Below, one piece after another: positions 43,418 to 52,485 of a stretch of 64,000 bases of DNA. The first letter of the stretch is position 1. Every line of letters begins with the position of its first letter. The notes beneath the pieces are model-generated. The model searched no databases, had not been told where the DNA came from, and was given only the letters and a program-made list of their open reading frames with translations. This DNA is from Clostridiales bacterium Firm_11 (GTDB lineage: Bacteria; Bacillota; Clostridia; Christensenellales; Aristaeellaceae): NCBI GenBank assembly GCA_001604105.1, contig LVAQ01000023.1, forward strand, positions 1-64,000, given 5' to 3'. Position numbers and translations under genes: made by a program.

Positions 43418-44193
43418 GCTTCCTCCGTGTTGGTTTGATGATCAATTTTCAGCGTTCGGCTGAGCCGTACTTCACCAGCCGAGCTGGCCACATGCGCAAC
43501 GATGCCATCCGCCGTGGGCTGCTGGGTTATGAAACGGTTGCGTACCATGCTCAGCGCATCCCCATCGCAGATGATGATGTGATCCACCAGCGTCACTTCG
43601 ATTTCCGCAAGCAAGCGAGAGAGCGTACCCGTCGTATCCAGATCCGCCTGTGAAGGCGCTACCGAACCGCCCGGGTGGTTGTGGCACAGCAAAACACCAT
43701 GCGCGTTATGGGTGAGCACCGCGTCCATCACCACACGGGGGTACGCCGGCACATCGCTGAGCGAACCCTTGGCGATCAGCACATCGCTCAATGTTTCCAT
43801 CTGCCCGTTCAGGCAAATGGCATAAAACATTTCCCGCTTTTCCCCGCCCAGCAGACGCGCGCAGTAGTTCACCGCGGCCTGTCGCGTGGTAAGCTTCACG
43901 CGGTTGCTTGCGCGGGTAGCATCCGCAAGGCGCGGTACGCTGGCAAACAGGCTTAGGTACACCGCGGCGTACTCGCCGATGCCCTCCACCTGCATCAATT
44001 GACGCGGGGAGGCATTCAGCACCCCATATAACGAGCCAAATCGCTGTATCAATGCATGCGCTAGCGGGTTGACATTCTTCTGGGGGATGGCATAAAACAG
44101 CATCAGTTCCAGCGCTTCATGCTGCGCAAACCCATCCAGCCCGTTCTTTGCAAAGCGCTCGCGCATCCGCTGCCTGTGCCCGCTGTGCTCCAT
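43414..44193 (-). CDS. radC: RadC-family JAB1/MPN metalloprotease-like protein
   Basis: The 259-residue protein has an N-terminal helix-hairpin-helix region (QVEGIGEYAAVYLSLFA near 67-83) and a RadC JAMM domain with HNHPGGSVAPSQAD near 186-199, the zinc-binding motif. RadC is widely conserved; a direct DNA repair role is doubtful in studied species. ATG at 44193 follows AGGGGGTG. A minus-strand TATAAT at 44231-44236 lies just upstream. Confidence 0.93.
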   Translation of the reverse strand: MEHSGHRQRMRERFAKNGLDGFAQHEALELMLFYAIPQKNVNPLAHALIQRFGSLYGVLNASPRQLMQVEGIGEYAAVYLSLFASVPRLADATRASNRVKLTTRQAAVNYCARLLGGEKREMFYAICLNGQMETLSDVLIAKGSLSDVPAYPRVVMDAVLTHNAHGVLLCHNHPGGSVAPSQADLDTTGTLSRLLAEIEVTLVDHIIICDGDALSMVRNRFITQQPTADGIVAHVASSAGEVRLSRTLKIDHQTNTEEA

Positions 44194-44230
44194 CTGCCCA
44201 CCCCCTTTTGCAAGGTTTTCGTCAAGCAGA

Positions 44231-44236
44231 ATTATA
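44231..44236 (-). promoter_or_regulatory. -10 element of the radC operon
   Basis: TATAAT on the minus strand, 38 bases before the radC start codon. The -35 is not obvious. Confidence 0.45.
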
Positions 44237-44345
44237 CCATGATATTTCTGAGATGAAAACAATACCGACCGTTGATTTCATTGGGTGCTTTCATCAGGTG
44301 CTTTTCTCAAAAGTGATAGCAAGCTGTGAAATTTACCCCGCGGGG

Positions 44346-44374
44346 TTTATCTGGTCAAATGAATGTAGTATAAT
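44346..44374 (+). promoter_or_regulatory. Sigma-A promoter of the cdaA operon
   Basis: TTTATC (44346-44351) and TATAAT (44369-44374) are 17 bp apart, 43 bases before the cdaA start codon. Confidence 0.65.
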
Positions 44375-44417
44375 GAATTGTCAGGCAATTTTACCAAGAA
44401 AGCGGGGCACTGAACAC

Positions 44418-45272
44418 ATGCAGACGCTATGGATGCAGATTAAAAACGTAATGTGGAACGTGTTTAACCGCCCTAGCTTTAATGATATTGCGGATATCCT
44501 GATCGTCGCTTTTTTGTTGTATCAACTTCTGATGCTCACACGTGAAACGCGAGCAAGCGCCGTGCTCAAAGGGCTTGTAACGCTTGTGCTGGCAAGTTGG
44601 GTGAGTGATTTGCTCGGGCTGACAGCGCTTAACTGGATCCTGCTGAACATCGTCAATAACGGCGCCGTGGTGCTGGTAATCCTTTTTCAGCCGGAACTTC
44701 GCAAAGCGCTGGAGCAGATAGGCCGTGGCGCCATCCGGGACAGTTCTCACATGAGCGACCAGGAGGAGAGCGCGCATATCGTCAAAGAGATTACAGGCTG
44801 TTTGCTTTCGCTCAGCCGACGGCGTGTGGGCGCCCTGATCGTTTTTGAACAGCGCATTGGGCTTAAGGACGTTATCGAAACCGGCACCAGGCTGGATAGC
44901 GCCATCAGCAGCGCTCTGCTGGAGAACATCTTTGAACCCAATACGCCCCTGCATGATGGCGCGGTCGTCATCCGCGGCAACAAAATCATGGCGGCCGCTT
45001 GCTTCTTATCCCTGAGCGAGGGCAGCGGCATCAGCCGTGAACTGGGCACCCGCCACCGCGCGGCGCTGGGCATCACCGAAACCACGGACGCGATCACCTT
45101 GGTGGTTAGCGAAGAGACCGGCATCATATCCATGTCCAAGGGCGGCAGGCTGACCAGGCACCTGGATCGCACCGGGCTGGAACGCGTGTTAATTTCGATG
45201 TACCGCCAGCGGGAAAGCAGCCTTTGGACGACTTTGCTGGAAAGAACCAAGTGGCGTAAAGGAGGGGCGTAA
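44418..45272 (+). CDS. cdaA: Diadenylate cyclase CdaA
   Basis: The 284-residue membrane enzyme makes cyclic di-AMP from two ATP. Three membrane helices lie in the first 90 residues, then the DAC domain with LHDGAVVIRGNKI (DGA near 180) and GTRHRAALG (RHR near 211-213), the two catalytic motifs. The start at 44418 is the first in-frame ATG before the typical N-terminus; its ribosome site is weak. It overlaps cdaR by one base, matching the usual regulator pair. glmM, its common third partner, does not follow here. Confidence 0.95.
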   Translation: MQTLWMQIKNVMWNVFNRPSFNDIADILIVAFLLYQLLMLTRETRASAVLKGLVTLVLASWVSDLLGLTALNWILLNIVNNGAVVLVILFQPELRKALEQIGRGAIRDSSHMSDQEESAHIVKEITGCLLSLSRRRVGALIVFEQRIGLKDVIETGTRLDSAISSALLENIFEPNTPLHDGAVVIRGNKIMAAACFLSLSEGSGISRELGTRHRAALGITETTDAITLVVSEETGIISMSKGGRLTRHLDRTGLERVLISMYRQRESSLWTTLLERTKWRKGGA

Positions 45273-46624
45273 TGAACACGGAACCGCAACACGAAGAACG
45301 CAGTATGCCCAAACCTGAAAAGCCAATCGTGCGGGAACTCAAACGGCTTCCGCGCAAATTCTGGGGCGCGCTGTCTCATAACCTGATGTGGAAACTGCTG
45401 GCGTTGGTGCTGGCCATCAGCCTTTGGGCAGGCCTTATCACCCAGGATCCAACGCTGACGCGCGAGCGTGTTTTTACGGATGTCCCCGTGAGTGTAACTG
45501 GTTCGGATACACTGCGCCGCAATGGGTTGATTGTCATCAGCGATACGGATGAGGCCACGCAATCCGTCTCACTGCGCGTGGATGTTCCCCAGCGAGAGTA
45601 CAACACGGTCATTACACAGAATTACAATCCCCGGCTAGATCTCTCCAAGATAACCGAGGTCGGCGAGCAGAGCGTCAAGATCGCAACGACTTCAACCACT
45701 ACGTACGGCACCGTCACGGAGGTCACCCCCGATAGCGTGCTGCTCACGGTAGATAATTACGTAACCAACTACCGCATCCCTATAACACTCCGAAAGCTAG
45801 GCAGCTATCCCACCGGTTATTACGGAACCACCCCCACGCTGGATCCATCCATGGTTTCCGTCAGCGGGCCGCAAAGCGTTGTATCCCGCATCTCGCGTGT
45901 GGTTGTCGATTTTGATCTGTCCCTGCTGCCCGCACAGACGGGACTCGTCCGTACGGCCATCGTTCCCCGCTTTGAAGATGAAGATGGCAACACGCTAGAC
46001 AGCACCTTTGTGGAAGCCAGCAGCGCCGGGGTTCTGCTTCGCTCCATTGTGGTGGAACAGCAACTCTACCCCACCAAATCCCTTACGCTTAATTCGCTGG
46101 CGCTCACCACCGGCACCCCCGCCAACGGGTATGAGGTCAAATCCATCACGCCCACACCCAATGTGATCATTGCCGCGGGCGATGAAACCGCTTTAAGCGC
46201 ACTGGATTCGCTGTTTTTAGAGCATGCTGTGGATGTAACGGGTCTGGATACCAGCTTCGCGGCAGAGGTGGATGTTCGCAAGCCGGATGAACTGGTATAC
46301 CTGAGCACAAACAGCGTGATGTTGATGATTGAAATCGGCCCCAGTCTTTTGGTTAAGAGCTTTGAAGGCGTATCCCTGAACATCGAAGGCGAAGGGGAAG
46401 GGCTAAAAGCTTCCAGCGCCACCAAATCGTTGGCGGTAAGTGTAACAGGCCCGATGCTCCAGTTTGAAACGCTGAAAGCGTCAGCCTTGAAAGCATTCGT
46501 ATCGGTGGAAGGGCTTGGTGCGGGCACGTATGCCTTACCTGTGCAGTTGCAGTTAAAGGATGTACCGGCGCAAACCTTCACCTATGCCATTACCCCCGCC
46601 AATGTATCCGTAACGATCGAATAA
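45272..46624 (+). CDS. cdaR: YbbR-domain regulator of CdaA
   Basis: The 450-residue protein has one N-terminal membrane helix (near 38-56) and four YbbR-type domains on the outer face (about 60-450), the plan of CdaR, which binds and modulates CdaA. Its ATG shares a base with the cdaA stop after AAAGGAGG. Repeated beta-rich units such as PDSVLLTVDNYVTNYRIPI and PTLDPSMVSVSGPQSVVSRI mark the domains. Confidence 0.93.
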   Translation: MNTEPQHEERSMPKPEKPIVRELKRLPRKFWGALSHNLMWKLLALVLAISLWAGLITQDPTLTRERVFTDVPVSVTGSDTLRRNGLIVISDTDEATQSVSLRVDVPQREYNTVITQNYNPRLDLSKITEVGEQSVKIATTSTTTYGTVTEVTPDSVLLTVDNYVTNYRIPITLRKLGSYPTGYYGTTPTLDPSMVSVSGPQSVVSRISRVVVDFDLSLLPAQTGLVRTAIVPRFEDEDGNTLDSTFVEASSAGVLLRSIVVEQQLYPTKSLTLNSLALTTGTPANGYEVKSITPTPNVIIAAGDETALSALDSLFLEHAVDVTGLDTSFAAEVDVRKPDELVYLSTNSVMLMIEIGPSLLVKSFEGVSLNIEGEGEGLKASSATKSLAVSVTGPMLQFETLKASALKAFVSVEGLGAGTYALPVQLQLKDVPAQTFTYAITPANVSVTIE

Positions 46625-46663
46625 CGGCACCCAAGCCGGACACCTCAGGGAAGGAGCCAACGG

Positions 46664-47926
46664 ATGAACGGTTTTGCCAATGCGATCCTCTCACTGCTGC
46701 TCGGTTGGCTGCGCTCGGTTTTCAACGCGGTTTGGGTCGTGCTGGGCAGCGATGGGGGCGGGGACGCGTTACGTTTTCTACGCGAGAATTGGCAGTTGGT
46801 TTTCCTTATCCTTTGCGTAGGCGGCTTTGTGGTAGACCGCGTAATCTATTGGATTCGTTGGCGCCCGGATTATGTGTGGGCCGCACGGCGTGAGCGCCGC
46901 AGGCGGATGGCCGAAGAAGCCGAATACGAAACAGCGCAGGCACCGCGCACGTTTGACGCCTATCGGCAGTACCCACAGTCTTTCTCCCTGCCGGAAGATG
47001 AACCGCCCCGCTATGACGACGCTTACGGCGCGACTGCGCAGTATATCCCCGCAGCCTATGATGAATCCAGCGAGGTTGCTACCGCCCGCTATCCAGCGCA
47101 AAACGGTTACGCGCTGCGTAATGCAAGCACCGTACGCACGCACTCCGAATCAACTTTTCGTACGCCGGATCCGTACGCGTCGGATGCCTATCCATTTTCT
47201 GCTGACAGGGCTTCAGAACGCGCGTCTTTTACACCCCCAGCGCAATCCGCAGCGCCCGCCCAGGGACGAGCACGGCGTATCTCCCAACCTGCTCTACCGC
47301 AAGATGCAAGTTTTGCGCCCACAGCGTTTTACGAGCCTGTGTCTTTTCAGACCCCCATCCAGCCGGAACCATTAACCGCCGAACCCCGCTTTGATGAAGA
47401 TTTCACGCCTTGGACAGCGCCGCAGAGCCTGTATGCCGATTTGGCGCCAGAGCGCGAACTCGCAAGGGGAATGGCCCCCTCCTTTGGTACGGCACTGCCC
47501 GAGCCGACCCAATACCTTGAAGATGTGCAGGGAAGCTATGCCCCGCGTCCCGCACCCGCGCAGCATTACACCCCGCCACCACAGCCGGAGGCAGCCTCCT
47601 ACGCGCAAATCCATCCCGGGCTGGATCAGGAGACCTTCCAACAGAATATCGGCATTACGGATCCTGAAGCGCTGGTGGACGCGCAGCGCCGCAATACGGA
47701 TCCTTACGCGGATTTTACCCCGTTTCCCGTTGCGTCACAACAGGAACAGGGCACCGCAAAGGCACGTGGTTTAGGTGCCCTGGCAAAGAAAGCACGCACA
47801 TTCATCAGCGGCGATGATGAGCGGAATCCTCGCACCATCAGTGATCTTCAAACAAACGTGGATGTGAAGAACGCCTTTCATGCGCCTGTGTATCCAAAAA
47901 AGAAACCGGAAAGCGAGGAGGAATAA
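46664..47926 (+). CDS. Membrane-anchored low-complexity protein in the cda operon
   Basis: The 420-residue protein has a hydrophobic N-terminus with one or two helices (about 5-25 and 45-65) and then a long Pro/Ala/Tyr/Gln-rich region (85-400) that looks disordered. A basic-acidic segment (RRERRRRMAEEAE) follows the helix. I do not recognise a family. It takes the place where glmM often follows cdaR and shares a TAATG junction with the P-loop ATPase, so it may scaffold envelope or division functions. Confidence 0.75.
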   Translation: MNGFANAILSLLLGWLRSVFNAVWVVLGSDGGGDALRFLRENWQLVFLILCVGGFVVDRVIYWIRWRPDYVWAARRERRRRMAEEAEYETAQAPRTFDAYRQYPQSFSLPEDEPPRYDDAYGATAQYIPAAYDESSEVATARYPAQNGYALRNASTVRTHSESTFRTPDPYASDAYPFSADRASERASFTPPAQSAAPAQGRARRISQPALPQDASFAPTAFYEPVSFQTPIQPEPLTAEPRFDEDFTPWTAPQSLYADLAPERELARGMAPSFGTALPEPTQYLEDVQGSYAPRPAPAQHYTPPPQPEAASYAQIHPGLDQETFQQNIGITDPEALVDAQRRNTDPYADFTPFPVASQQEQGTAKARGLGALAKKARTFISGDDERNPRTISDLQTNVDVKNAFHAPVYPKKKPESEEE

Positions 47927-48624
47927 TGCTTCCTCTCCATAAGACTTTTTTTATTGTCGTCGGTAACTACGGCAGCGGTAAGACGGAACTTTCTCTTGCG
48001 CTGGCGCGCAAGCTCGGCGCTGATGGCGGCAACGTCGCGCTGGTGGATCTTGATATCGTAAACCCCTATTTTCGCAGCGCAGAACAGGCTAATCTGCTGC
48101 GAAGCGAGGGGATAACCGTTATCATGCCTTCGTTTGCGCTGTCTTCTGTGGATATCCCCGCATTGCCAGCCGAGATTCAAACTGTATTTGAGCCCGGGCG
48201 GTATCGGCATGTGGTGATCGACGTGGGCGGCGATGATGTGGGCGCCACAGCGTTGGGGCGGTATTATCCCTTTATCCAACCCATCCGTGATCAACTTTGT
48301 ATGCTTTACGTGGTTAATCCCTTCAGGCCGCTTTCCGGCACGAAAGAAGATATCGTCTCCTTGTTTTCGCTGATCGCGCACCGCGCAAGGCAAAAGCCGG
48401 ATATGCTTGTGAATAACGCAAATTTGCAGCGGCAAACCACTGCGGATGATTTGATTCAAGCGCAGTCGCTGTTAGAATCCGTCAGCGCCGAGCTGGCGAT
48501 CCCCATTGGCGCTGTGGCTGGTTATGCACGTTTGAAGCCCCTCCTGCCGGAAGCAATGCAGGCGCTGTTCTTCCCCATCGAACCGCTGATGCTGCCCGAT
48601 TGGCTGGAGGATGATCAGGCATGA
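47926..48624 (+). CDS. P-loop ATPase of the ParA/CobQ-like type
   Basis: The 232-residue protein has Walker A GNYGSGKTE near residues 13-21, a second acidic strand NVALVDLDIVNPYFR near 37-51, and HVVIDVGGDDVG near 99-110. The fold resembles MinD/ParA or nucleotide-binding chaperones, but the deviant Lys of ParA is missing. It overlaps its neighbours at both ends (TAATG and ATGA), so it is cotranslated with the membrane protein and the rRNA methyltransferase. Function unknown. Confidence 0.82.
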   Translation: MLPLHKTFFIVVGNYGSGKTELSLALARKLGADGGNVALVDLDIVNPYFRSAEQANLLRSEGITVIMPSFALSSVDIPALPAEIQTVFEPGRYRHVVIDVGGDDVGATALGRYYPFIQPIRDQLCMLYVVNPFRPLSGTKEDIVSLFSLIAHRARQKPDMLVNNANLQRQTTADDLIQAQSLLESVSAELAIPIGAVAGYARLKPLLPEAMQALFFPIEPLMLPDWLEDDQA

Positions 48625-49985
48625 CCACGCCTGATTTTCCTGTGGCATATCGACACCGCATCGCCCTTCAACTTGGCGATTCGGCGCAAGCTTATTTTGA
48701 TGCGATGGACGCTTTGCCCTTGCGCGGGCTGCGGCAAAACCCTTTCAAGCCGCCGGATATACCGCTGGAAACGCTGGTTGATGGGCTGGGCGAAACCGTG
48801 CCATGGGCAGCGAGTGCGCGCTACCTCTCCATGAGCAGCACCGCTGGCGCGCATGCGCTTCATGAGGCGGGCGCCTATTACATTCAGGAACCAAGCGCCA
48901 TGTTGCCTGCCACCCTGCTGGCCGTCAAGCCGGGCGAAACCGTGCTTGACCTGTGTGCGGCGCCAGGCGGTAAAAGCACACAGCTGGCCGCCGCGATGGC
49001 TGGCGTGGGCACCCTTGTCTGCAATGAACCCGTGCCTAGCCGCGCGGCAATCTTGAGCCGTAACCTTGAACGCATGGGCGTGACCAACGCCGTGGTAGTC
49101 AGCATGGATCCTTCTCGCTTGGCTGAAAGATGGCCTCTGTTGTTTGACGCGATTCTCGTGGATGCTCCATGCAGCGGGGAGGGGATGTTCCGCCGCCATC
49201 CCGAAACCCGTTTGGAATGGGATGCCTGCGCTCCGTCCCGTTGCGCGGCTAGGCAGCTTCACATATGTGAAAGCGCCCTTGCGATGCTCAAGGTTGGCGG
49301 CAGGCTGTGTTATTCTACCTGTACGTTTAACGAGGTAGAAAACGAGCACGTGATCGCTGCGCTTCGCAAAGCGCATCCCGCGCTTATGCCCCTGCCGTAC
49401 AGTGTATCGATTGGTCATGGCAAGGCGCTTTCCGCACAGGATGGCCAGGTACGCCTGTACCCGCATGAGATAGCGGGTGAGGGGCATTTTGCTGCACTTC
49501 TGCAAAAGACCGGCGCTACGGGCACACAAGCTTGTAAACCCTGTTCCTTGCTTACCCCCGCCAGCGCGGTGGCAGCGCCTACTGCCGCACAAACCGATGG
49601 ATATTCAGCATTTTGCCAGACTTATGCCCATGGCGCCATGCCCACGCCCAATGCTGCTTTGGGGGAAGCGCTGCTGGCAGCGCCGCCATTGCCTCCGCTA
49701 TCCGGCGTCAAGGTGCTGCGCGCAGGCCTTACGCTTGGGCAGTTGAAAGGCAAGGTGTTCGCACCGGATCACGCACTCTCAATGGCCGCTCCCATGCCGC
49801 CGTTGCCCACCGTTTCGCTGGATACGGCACAGGCAGTGCGCTTCCAGCGTGGCGAGGTGCTGCCCGCTCCCGCGGGCGTTCGCGGCTATGGGATTGCAGC
49901 GTACCGCGGGCTGGCACTTGGCTTTTTCAAAGCCAGCGAGGGACAGCTCAAGAACCATTATCCCAAGGGTCTGCGCAGACCATGA
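48621..49985 (+). CDS. rRNA cytosine-C5 methyltransferase, RsmF/NOL1-NOP2-Sun type
   Basis: The 454-residue enzyme methylates cytosine C5 in rRNA with S-adenosylmethionine. The cofactor loop is LDLCAAPGGKSTQLAAAM near 110-127; the two catalytic cysteines are in DAPCSGEGMF (near 180) and YSTCTFNEVENE (near 233). A C-terminal RNA-binding extension (about 310-454) matches RsmF/YebU-like proteins and ends with a PUA-like segment. Its start overlaps the P-loop ATPase stop as ATGA. Confidence 0.92.
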   Translation: MTTPDFPVAYRHRIALQLGDSAQAYFDAMDALPLRGLRQNPFKPPDIPLETLVDGLGETVPWAASARYLSMSSTAGAHALHEAGAYYIQEPSAMLPATLLAVKPGETVLDLCAAPGGKSTQLAAAMAGVGTLVCNEPVPSRAAILSRNLERMGVTNAVVVSMDPSRLAERWPLLFDAILVDAPCSGEGMFRRHPETRLEWDACAPSRCAARQLHICESALAMLKVGGRLCYSTCTFNEVENEHVIAALRKAHPALMPLPYSVSIGHGKALSAQDGQVRLYPHEIAGEGHFAALLQKTGATGTQACKPCSLLTPASAVAAPTAAQTDGYSAFCQTYAHGAMPTPNAALGEALLAAPPLPPLSGVKVLRAGLTLGQLKGKVFAPDHALSMAAPMPPLPTVSLDTAQAVRFQRGEVLPAPAGVRGYGIAAYRGLALGFFKASEGQLKNHYPKGLRRP

Positions 49986-50376
49986 GGCATCGATTGCCCC
50001 CGTCAATACATTACGTAATCGTATGCATGGCACAAGCAGTATTCCCTTGGTATCCACTGCCAGTTCAGTATGTCGCAATCGGGTCGCGGGACAGCTGGAA
50101 CCCTCAGCTTGTCAAGAATCCCAGATTGGTTTCCGCCATCGCTCGCCTTATACCCTTGCAGGCTATTCGCTCACTTTGGTTATGGATTGTTTCGTGAGGC
50201 TTTGGGATTACACCCAGACCCAGACAGGGTTTTGACTCCTGCACCTCGACCAAAACTACTTGCCTTGGCACCAACGCTTTCGACAGCCTGGAAACGCTGT
50301 TTGTTGCGAAACTTTCCATAATCCACCCCGTAATCCCCCATCAAATCATTCGCGCGTATACGCAAAAGGAGCTATT
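49986..50376. other. Intergenic region with a tRNA 3'-end remnant
   Basis: About 390 bases between the methyltransferase and the aldo-keto reductase contain no supportable protein gene. The only recognised structure is the tRNA-like 3' end at 50225-50252. Confidence 0.4.
50225..50252 (+). other. tRNA-like 3' end (T-arm plus acceptor-CCA), probably tRNA-Pro type
   Basis: CAGGG-TTTTGAC-TCCTG forms a five-pair T-stem with a seven-base loop, followed by CACCTCG, a discriminator A and CCA. The 5-7-5-7-1-3 spacing is exactly that of a tRNA 3' end, and CACCTCGACCA is usual for tRNA-Pro. The matching 5' acceptor strand (CGAGGTG) and a proper anticodon arm are absent upstream, so it is a truncated remnant, possibly an old integration site scar, not a working tRNA. 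Confidence 0.4.
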
Positions 50377-51312
50377 ATGGATTCGATCATCCTTCAAAAC
50401 ACAAACCTGACCGTCAGTCGGCTTTGCATCGGCGGTTGCCCCGCAGGTGAATACGGTTGGGGCAACGTATCCCGCGCGGAAGTGCAGCACGCGATGCTCC
50501 AGGCAGTAGAGCATGGTGTCAATTTCTTCGATACCGCCGATACCTACGGCCTTGGGCGAAGCGAGGAAACCCTTGGGGAAACGTTGCGCCCGCATCGGGA
50601 AAAGGTGGTTATTGCCACAAAATTCGGTGTGCGGGTCGCCGGAGGAAAAACATGGTTTGATAACAGCCCTGCTTATATTGAAACCGCTTTGAATGAGAGC
50701 CGCAAACGCCTCCAGACTGATTATATCGACCTGTATCAGGTGCATTATCTGGACGGCGTCACCCCAATCGACGCCATGATGGAAGCGCTCATCCGCCACC
50801 AGCAAAAGGGAGACATCCGCGCCATTGGGCTTAGCAATATCACGCCGGATGTACTGCCTTCGCTTACCCCCTACGCCGATTACATCGCCACCTTCCAAAA
50901 CCATTATAGCCTGGCGCACAGGGAGGATGAAGCCGCCATGCGTCAAATGGCGCATATGCTGACCGCCGCGCCCCTCACTTGGGGTAGCCTTGGGCAGGGC
51001 ATCCTTACAGGCAAGTACGATGAAACTGTTCATTTTGATGAGAATGATCGCAGAAGCCGCGGTGTGTATGAGAATTTTTACGGTGACAAGCTGCAAAAGA
51101 ATCTGCGTATCGTGGCCGTGATGCGTCCCATCGCGCAGGCACACCACGTACCCGTAGCCAGTGTTGCGGTGCGCTGGATACTGCAAGCCATGCAGGGCAG
51201 CGTGGTCATCACTGGGGTAAAAACACCCGAGCAAGCAAAGGATAATGCACTGGCGCTTCACTTTGCCTTAACCGATGATGAGCTGGCGGCACTTACCGAA
51301 GTCTCTGCCTGA
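50377..51312 (+). CDS. Aldo-keto reductase
   Basis: The 311-residue protein is a TIM-barrel NADPH-dependent oxidoreductase. The catalytic Asp-Tyr pair is in FFDTADTYGLGRSEETLG near 46-63, the Lys is in VVIATKFGVR near 75-84, and the His is in YQVHYLDG near 117-124. AAAAGGAG precedes the ATG. It probably reduces sugar aldehydes or similar carbonyls. It stands alone with its own terminator. Confidence 0.92.
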   Translation: MDSIILQNTNLTVSRLCIGGCPAGEYGWGNVSRAEVQHAMLQAVEHGVNFFDTADTYGLGRSEETLGETLRPHREKVVIATKFGVRVAGGKTWFDNSPAYIETALNESRKRLQTDYIDLYQVHYLDGVTPIDAMMEALIRHQQKGDIRAIGLSNITPDVLPSLTPYADYIATFQNHYSLAHREDEAAMRQMAHMLTAAPLTWGSLGQGILTGKYDETVHFDENDRRSRGVYENFYGDKLQKNLRIVAVMRPIAQAHHVPVASVAVRWILQAMQGSVVITGVKTPEQAKDNALALHFALTDDELAALTEVSA

Positions 51313-51357
51313 GCTTAAGCGCAACCGGCTGCATTCATGAATGCTCTTTGCATAAAC

Positions 51358-51400
51358 CGCAACAGCCCAGCCATCAGTCGGCAGGGCTGTTGCGTCTTTT
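51358..51400 (+). terminator. Terminator of the aldo-keto reductase gene
   Basis: CGCAACAGCCC pairs perfectly with GGGCTGTTGCG (11 bp) around 15 bases, followed by TCTTTT. It separates the reductase from the convergent holA gene. Confidence 0.85.
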
Positions 51401-51459
51401 AAAGTAGCAGCGCCTCCCTGCTGCCTATGGCGGCAGGGTCATAGCGTTGCCTTGTTTCC

Positions 51460-52485
51460 TTAAGCGCTTTGGCTGTTCAGGATCCCGTCCAGCATGAACA
51501 ACGCCGCCTCGGCACTGCCTTCCTGTGGCGATTGGCCTGATTTGAGCCTGTACTCCAAATCATACAAGTAATCATAGGCTGCTTTGAGTTTCTCCTTGGA
51601 ATACCGACGCGCCTGGGCTTGCGAACGGCTTACGGCAAACGGCGGAATGCCAAGCAAATTCCCCAGTTGCGCCTGTGGCACGCGTTCCTCCAGCAGGCAA
51701 CGCATATGGTAGAGAATGCGATACTGCCGCAGCAGCATGGAGAGCACCATAAACCTGTCTTCTCCGCCTTCCAGCACTGTTTTGAGCAGCAGTAACGCCT
51801 GCCCATTCTGGCCGCCCACCTGCGCGTCCACCATCTGGAACACTGTGCTTTCAAGTGTTTTAACGCACATTGTGTCAATATCCTCATCCTGTACCTCTTC
51901 GCGCTCCCCCAGAAACCCGGCCAGCTTCTCCATCTCCTGTTTGAGCAGCGCAGCGTCACTTCCAACGCTGAAAACGAGCTTCTGCGCAGCGGTTGTATCC
52001 AATCTTTTCCCCAGCGCTTTCATGGTTCGCATCGCCCAGCTGCTCGCTTCCGCCTCACTCATCCGGCTGAAATCAACCATGGTGGCTTTCTTTTTCAGCG
52101 TAAGGTAAAGCTTCTTTCGGCCATCGGCTTTTCCTTTGACCATGAAAACCAGACTGGTGGTGGGTGAAAGTCGTTCCAGATAGGCGGTAATGGCTTCGGC
52201 GCTGGCTTCATCCGCCTTTTTGCCTGTGCCTAAGGCATCCAGGTCACGAACGATCACAATGCGCTTTTCCGACAGAAAGGGTAGCGTTTCCGCCGCGGCA
52301 ATCAGCTCATCCGCTGAAGGGTTGTGAAGCTCCGTCAGGTTCATGGCCTCCATGCCTTCCGGCAATACCTGCTGGCACAGGCGGGAAATCGCCTGCCCCT
52401 TGATGTATTCTTCACTGCCCTCAAACAGATATAACGAAGCGACTTTACCTGCCTTGATGGAATCGAAAAATGCGTTATGGTTCAT
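51460..52485 (-). CDS. holA: DNA polymerase III delta subunit
   Basis: The 341-residue protein is the HolA clamp-loader delta subunit, which opens the sliding clamp. It begins with the characteristic SLYLFEGSEEYIKGQAISRL segment, has the AAA+-like first domains without a functional P-loop and a helical collar domain, at a typical length. Its start overlaps the end of comEC by 11 bases, the common comEC-holA arrangement in Bacillota. Confidence 0.93.
   Translation of the reverse strand: MNHNAFFDSIKAGKVASLYLFEGSEEYIKGQAISRLCQQVLPEGMEAMNLTELHNPSADELIAAAETLPFLSEKRIVIVRDLDALGTGKKADEASAEAITAYLERLSPTTSLVFMVKGKADGRKKLYLTLKKKATMVDFSRMSEAEASSWAMRTMKALGKRLDTTAAQKLVFSVGSDAALLKQEMEKLAGFLGEREEVQDEDIDTMCVKTLESTVFQMVDAQVGGQNGQALLLLKTVLEGGEDRFMVLSMLLRQYRILYHMRCLLEERVPQAQLGNLLGIPPFAVSRSQAQARRYSKEKLKAAYDYLYDLEYRLKSGQSPQEGSAEAALFMLDGILNSQSA

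Noticed and set aside
50176..50252. A complete tRNA gene
   Set aside because: The 5' acceptor strand does not match CACCTCG and the anticodon stem does not pair with a seven-base loop; only the 3' end fits a tRNA.
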